Of a DNA stretch of 19,509 nucleotides, positions 19,302 through 19,509 are shown piece after piece. The DNA comes from Geosiphon pyriformis (lineage: Eukaryota > Glomeromycota > Glomeromycetes > Archaeosporales > Geosiphonaceae). The translations under genes and the position numbers were made by a program. Every line of letters begins with the position of its first letter. Positions within the stretch are counted from its first letter, which is position 1. Where the stretch lies: NCBI GenBank assembly GCA_016748015.1, contig JAAOMT010000521.1:94907-114415 (forward strand). The letters are read 5' to 3'. The notes beneath the pieces were generated by a model that had not been told where the DNA came from, ran no database searches, and worked only from the letters and a program-made list of their open reading frames with translations.

Positions 19302-19508
19302 TCATTGAACATGTAAAGGTCTTTCTCCCGATATAATTTTACATGAAATAATAGCAAAGCTGTATATATCGCTATACTTAGTATGAGAACCACCCTTGCA
19401 AATTTCGGGCGCGAGATACTCAAGAACACCATAAGTGTTTCCAGATTGTGGAGCGTCATCTGCAGGACGACAGAGTCCAAGATCAGAAATAACAATTTTT
19501 AAGGGGTT
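19302..19508 (-). CDS. Partial protein kinase domain (activation loop to helix F), continues off the right edge
   Basis: Reading the minus strand from 19508, 68 codons are open to TGA at 19304-19302. LKIVISDLGLCRPADD gives the Mg-binding segment as DLG, a known variant of DFG in these fungal kinases. YGVLEYLAPEICKGG carries the APE motif. KYSDIYSFAIISCKIISGER is helix F with the conserved Asp. The fragment belongs to the same broad TKL-like group as the other kinases here but to a different branch (SDLGLC and YGVLxYxAPE instead of SDFGLS and GxPAYxxPQ). The catalytic HRD loop lies outside the window. The TGA comes early, before the rest of the C-lobe; a GTAAGA donor at 19298 lies just past it, so the exon either ended slightly differently or the gene is truncated. 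No kinase exon was found further downstream on the minus strand. Confidence 0.8.
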   Translation of the reverse strand, partial: NPLKIVISDLGLCRPADDAPQSGNTYGVLEYLAPEICKGGSHTKYSDIYSFAIISCKIISGERPLHVQ

Positions 19509-19509
19509 T

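Overview
This window looks like a gene-poor, very AT-rich piece of a fungal nuclear genome. The best fit is an arbuscular mycorrhizal fungus (Glomeromycotina, Rhizophagus/Gigaspora-like). The call rests on three things: a tyrosine-kinase-like (TKL) protein kinase fused to Sel1 repeats, further kinase-family relics close by, and short GT-AG introns of about 50-80 bases. Large kinase and kinase-Sel1 families are known from these fungi. The assignment is an inference from protein families, not from a marker gene.

Layout. Bases 1-1030 are AT-rich with no gene. At about 1040-1320 lies a decayed Tc1/mariner-type transposase. Bases 1330-4480 hold no convincing gene and become extremely AT-rich after about 2250. 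At about 4491-6373 (+) is a multi-exon kinase-Sel1 pseudogene with frameshifts, stops and lost catalytic residues. Bases 6374-9450 are mostly empty, apart from a small hairpin and one doubtful minus-strand exon. A less AT-rich block of about 2 kb (9460-11483), bounded by short direct repeats, holds several unrelated tandem repeats (29, 68, about 41 and about 40-47 bp); it may be a non-autonomous mobile element. Bases 11484-14060 are AT-rich with two short protein-like open stretches. At about 14069-14854 (+) is a second, more decayed TKL kinase pseudogene. At 16272-18249 (+) is the best preserved gene: a coiled-coil N-terminus, a conserved middle part and a C-terminal kinase-like fold. It carries several in-frame stops and at least three frame breaks, so it is probably a young pseudogene. 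The right edge (19302-19508, -) holds an open exon of a fourth kinase that continues outside the window.

All four gene-like units belong to kinase-type families and three are clearly broken, so the region reads as a graveyard or turnover site for these expanded families. I found no tRNA, rRNA, CRISPR or bacterial-type operon, and no convincing new multi-gene system. The most useful leads are the 16272-18249 gene, the repeat block at 9460-11483, and the repeated loss of catalytic motifs in the kinase relics.
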